A DNA stretch of 64,000 bases from Trichuris trichiura (lineage: Eukaryota > Nematoda > Enoplea > Trichinellida > Trichuridae): NCBI GenBank assembly GCA_037903355.1, contig JBAJFE010000029.1:1-64000 (forward strand), given 5' to 3'. The notes below the pieces were generated by a model. It ran no database searches. It was given only the letters and a program-made list of their open reading frames with translations, and was not told where the DNA came from. The position numbers were made by a program, and so were the translations under genes. This document shows, in pieces, positions 61,848 through 64,000 of the stretch. Numbering within the stretch: the stretch's first letter is position 1; each line of letters begins with the position of its first letter.

Positions 61848-63960
61848 CTAAATGATAATACAACATCGACAATAGCGACGCTGACTTCGACGTTGGTGTA
61901 CCGGCGGCGTTGCAGGCGCAAAGTAGGCGTGCACCATTACGTTGGGCGCCACTTGCTAAATATGATCATAATTTATGGATGATAAAAGAGATAAGAAATT
62001 CACTAAATGCACCTTGAACCTGCGAATGCCGCCTCGAGATACTTGTTGACAATCGTACAGTTCGAGCCGTTTCAAAGCGCGACACTCGCGCAGAGAATCC
62101 AAAGCTTGATCAGTTATCAACGGGCAATTGTCCAACTCCAACACGGTCAGGTTGTCCAAAGCGCCTAAGCTGAGAGCCAACGTTCTTATGCCCTCGTCGG
62201 TAATCAATTCGCAATGCGACAAGCTCTATATAATGATGAATTGCCAAATAGTAAACAGAGCTGCTAATGCTTCGGAGAAGCCCCAAACTAACCAGTTCTA
62301 TTAAGCTGCCGCATCCGGCGGAAAGATGAGCCAACGTCTGGTCAGTGATCTGCGTAATGGCAATTCTACATATGTCATCCGCTTGAATGCAACGACAAAA
62401 TGCCTACCAATGAGCAGTCTTCCAAATCCATTCTTTCCAAATCATGGCAATTCTAGAACATGCCACGCTTTCTTAGCGATACATTCAAAAGTTTACTTTT
62501 TCGAATTCGACCTATTTAAGGCAGCAACAGAATGCTCATCGACCCACCTGTTAGCTCTCGTACATGAAATATCAAACTCGGCGTGCTCACCTTTGCTAAA
62601 GCGTGAAAACCACTGTCCGTTAGCAGTGAGCAACCGGAGACTTCCAAATCCCTGAAAAAAAGTCCCACCTGTAAAATAGAGAATTCATACTGGCAACACC
62701 TGCTTGATCATTGAGCGTACTGTAATAAATGGATTAAGAAATTCAACTACAAATGCTTTCAACCATTTGGATGAATGCGCAAGCAGCACATGTTATCTAT
62801 CTAAGGCGTACATGAGACTTTCGCTGCTGGAAATTATTTACATAATGTTTGCTTTAGTAAGACAGTTTTCAAAGCTATTATTTGCATAAAGCTCAACAAG
62901 AAGCTACTTTCACTGGGAAATTATTTGCATAATGTTTATTTTAGTAAGACAGTTGTCAAGGCTATTATTTGCATAAAGCTCAACAAGAAGCTACTTTCAC
63001 TGGAAAATTATTTGCATAATGTTTGCTGTAGTAAGACAGTTTTCAAAGCTATTATTTGCATAAAGCTCAACAAGAAGCTACTTTCGCTGGGAAATCATTT
63101 GCATAATGTCTACTTTAGTAAGGTAGTTTTCAAACCTATTATTTGCATAAAGCTCAACAAGAAGCTACTTTCACTGGGAAATCATTTGCATAATGTCTAC
63201 TTTAGTAAGGTAGATTTCAAAGCTATTATTTGCATAAAGCTCAACAAGAAGCTACTTTCGCTGGGAAATCATTTGCATAATGTCTACTTTAGTAAGGTAG
63301 TTTCCAAAGCTATTATTTGCATAAAGCTCAACAAGAAGCTACTTTCGCTGGGAAATCATTTGCATAATGTCTACTTTAGTAAGGTAGTTTTCAAAGCGAT
63401 TATTTGCATAAAGCTCAACAAGAAGCTACTTTCACTGGGAAATCATTTGCATAATGTCTACTTTAGTAAGGTAGTTTTCTAAGCTATTATTTGCATAAAG
63501 CTCAACAAGAAGCTGTTATTTGCATAAATGGCTTTAAAAGATGACGTAATGACTATCGTTGACTATTATCAGGGAGATAAGCGTGCGAGAAGATAACAAA
63601 AATGCAGTGCATAAATAAAGTAGGTGCAATTGAGAGTTCGCATGAGCGAATTAGGGGCCAATTTTTAGAGAAGGCGAACAACCTACTTTAACAGTTGGCA
63701 ACCCATCGAAATAGCCTGAAGCGACCTATCGGTAATGCGAGAACACATTGACAAGCATAAATATTCCAGACGATGGCAGCCGGCTGCCACATATTGGATT
63801 CCTTGATCCGTAAGGTGCTAAAACAAAATGGAAACAAAGAAAACAGTTCGAAAAGCTACAGAAGGGGAATATAACCAATTTTTACCGAACAGCTTTGAAG
63901 ATTAAGCACCCGTAAGTCGCTGCAACTTTCTCCAACGTACTTCAAACCATCGTCGGTCAG
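61848..63960 (-). CDS. FBXL2/FBXL20-type F-box leucine-rich repeat protein, 3' part
   Basis: Seven exons in transcript order: 63886-63960, 63687-63817, 62591-62651, 62408-62452, 62293-62349, 62013-62225 and 61848-61955. They give 229 residues, and the gene continues past the window end with its F-box missing. Consecutive cysteine-type LRRs are seen: LRVLNLQSCS, LEYLCLSMCSRITDRSL, DLEVSGCSLLTDSGF, LERMDLEDCSLITDQTL, SLSHCELITDEGI, VLELDNCPLITDQAL and RLELYDCQQVSRGGI. The C-terminus VMVHAYFAPATPP...RYCRCCIII matches FBXL20/FBXL2, including a CaaX-like CIII end that predicts geranylgeranylation and membrane location. Such proteins are substrate receptors of SCF ubiquitin ligases; vertebrate FBXL20 acts on the synaptic protein RIM1. 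One or two repeats fewer than vertebrates cannot be judged without the 5' part. Confidence 0.93.
62820..63520. repeat. 87-bp tandem repeat array inside an F-box gene intron
   Basis: About eight units of 87 bp within the intron 62652-63686. Each unit has two ATTTGCAT octamers spaced 43 and 44 bp apart and a TAGTAAGRYAG block. Unit length is a multiple of three, which creates a 185-codon spurious frame on the plus strand. Units are highly similar, and the first is more diverged (ATTTACAT in place of one octamer). Confidence 0.95.
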
Positions 63961-64000
63961 CTAAAGGAGAAGAAAAAAAATTTCAGCGGCCATCCAATAA

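Noticed and set aside
62925..63482. 185-codon plus-strand open frame of 29-residue repeats
   Set aside because: It is the in-frame reading of the 87-bp intronic tandem repeat. It lies inside an intron of the F-box gene on the opposite strand and has no signal or domain.

Overview
The window is nuclear DNA of a metazoan. A clade I (Dorylaimia) nematode similar to Trichuris or Trichinella fits best. Genes are interrupted by very short introns, many of 47-65 bp, with GT...AG and occasionally GC...AG ends. There is an MSP-domain gene, the base composition is moderately AT-rich, and several small secreted proteins lack obvious homologues. The genus is inference. The exon models below were assembled by hand from splice signals and reading-phase continuity.

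Layout. From 0.5 to 18 kb lie a family-31 galactosyltransferase-like gene, two inverted paralogous small secreted proteins (3.1-3.7 kb plus strand, 10.1-11.0 kb minus strand), a degenerate Penelope-like retroelement between them (6.25-7.23 kb), a queuosine salvage glycosidase (QNG1, 14.5-16.6 kb) and a secreted protein resembling DUF5648 (17.4-18.0 kb). From 21 to at least 32.9 kb, on the minus strand, runs a MIG-10/lamellipodin/RIAM (MRL) adaptor gene with a 7 kb intron. A long stretch follows with no confident gene (33-43.6 kb). Beyond it are an MSP-domain gene (43.6-44.0 kb, minus) and an unrecognised membrane-protein gene (45.6-46.9 kb).

The right end is gene-dense and conserved: bifunctional PAICS (49.5-51.7 kb), a 183-bp tandem repeat directly behind it, dynein-2 intermediate chain DYNC2I2/WDR34 (53.6-55.3 kb), FAAP24 of the Fanconi core complex (minus, 55.6-56.9 kb), chaperonin subunit CCT2 (58.0-60.4 kb) and the 3' part of an FBXL2/FBXL20-type F-box gene (minus, 61.8 kb to beyond the window edge). 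One intron of the last gene holds an 87-bp tandem array with 16 exact POU octamer sites.

The genes do not form one pathway. They are housekeeping functions (purine synthesis, protein folding, tRNA-base salvage, DNA repair, ciliary transport, actin signalling) mixed with lineage-specific secreted proteins. The least explained items are the secreted paralogue pair, the retroelement with inverted repeats, and the intronic octamer array.
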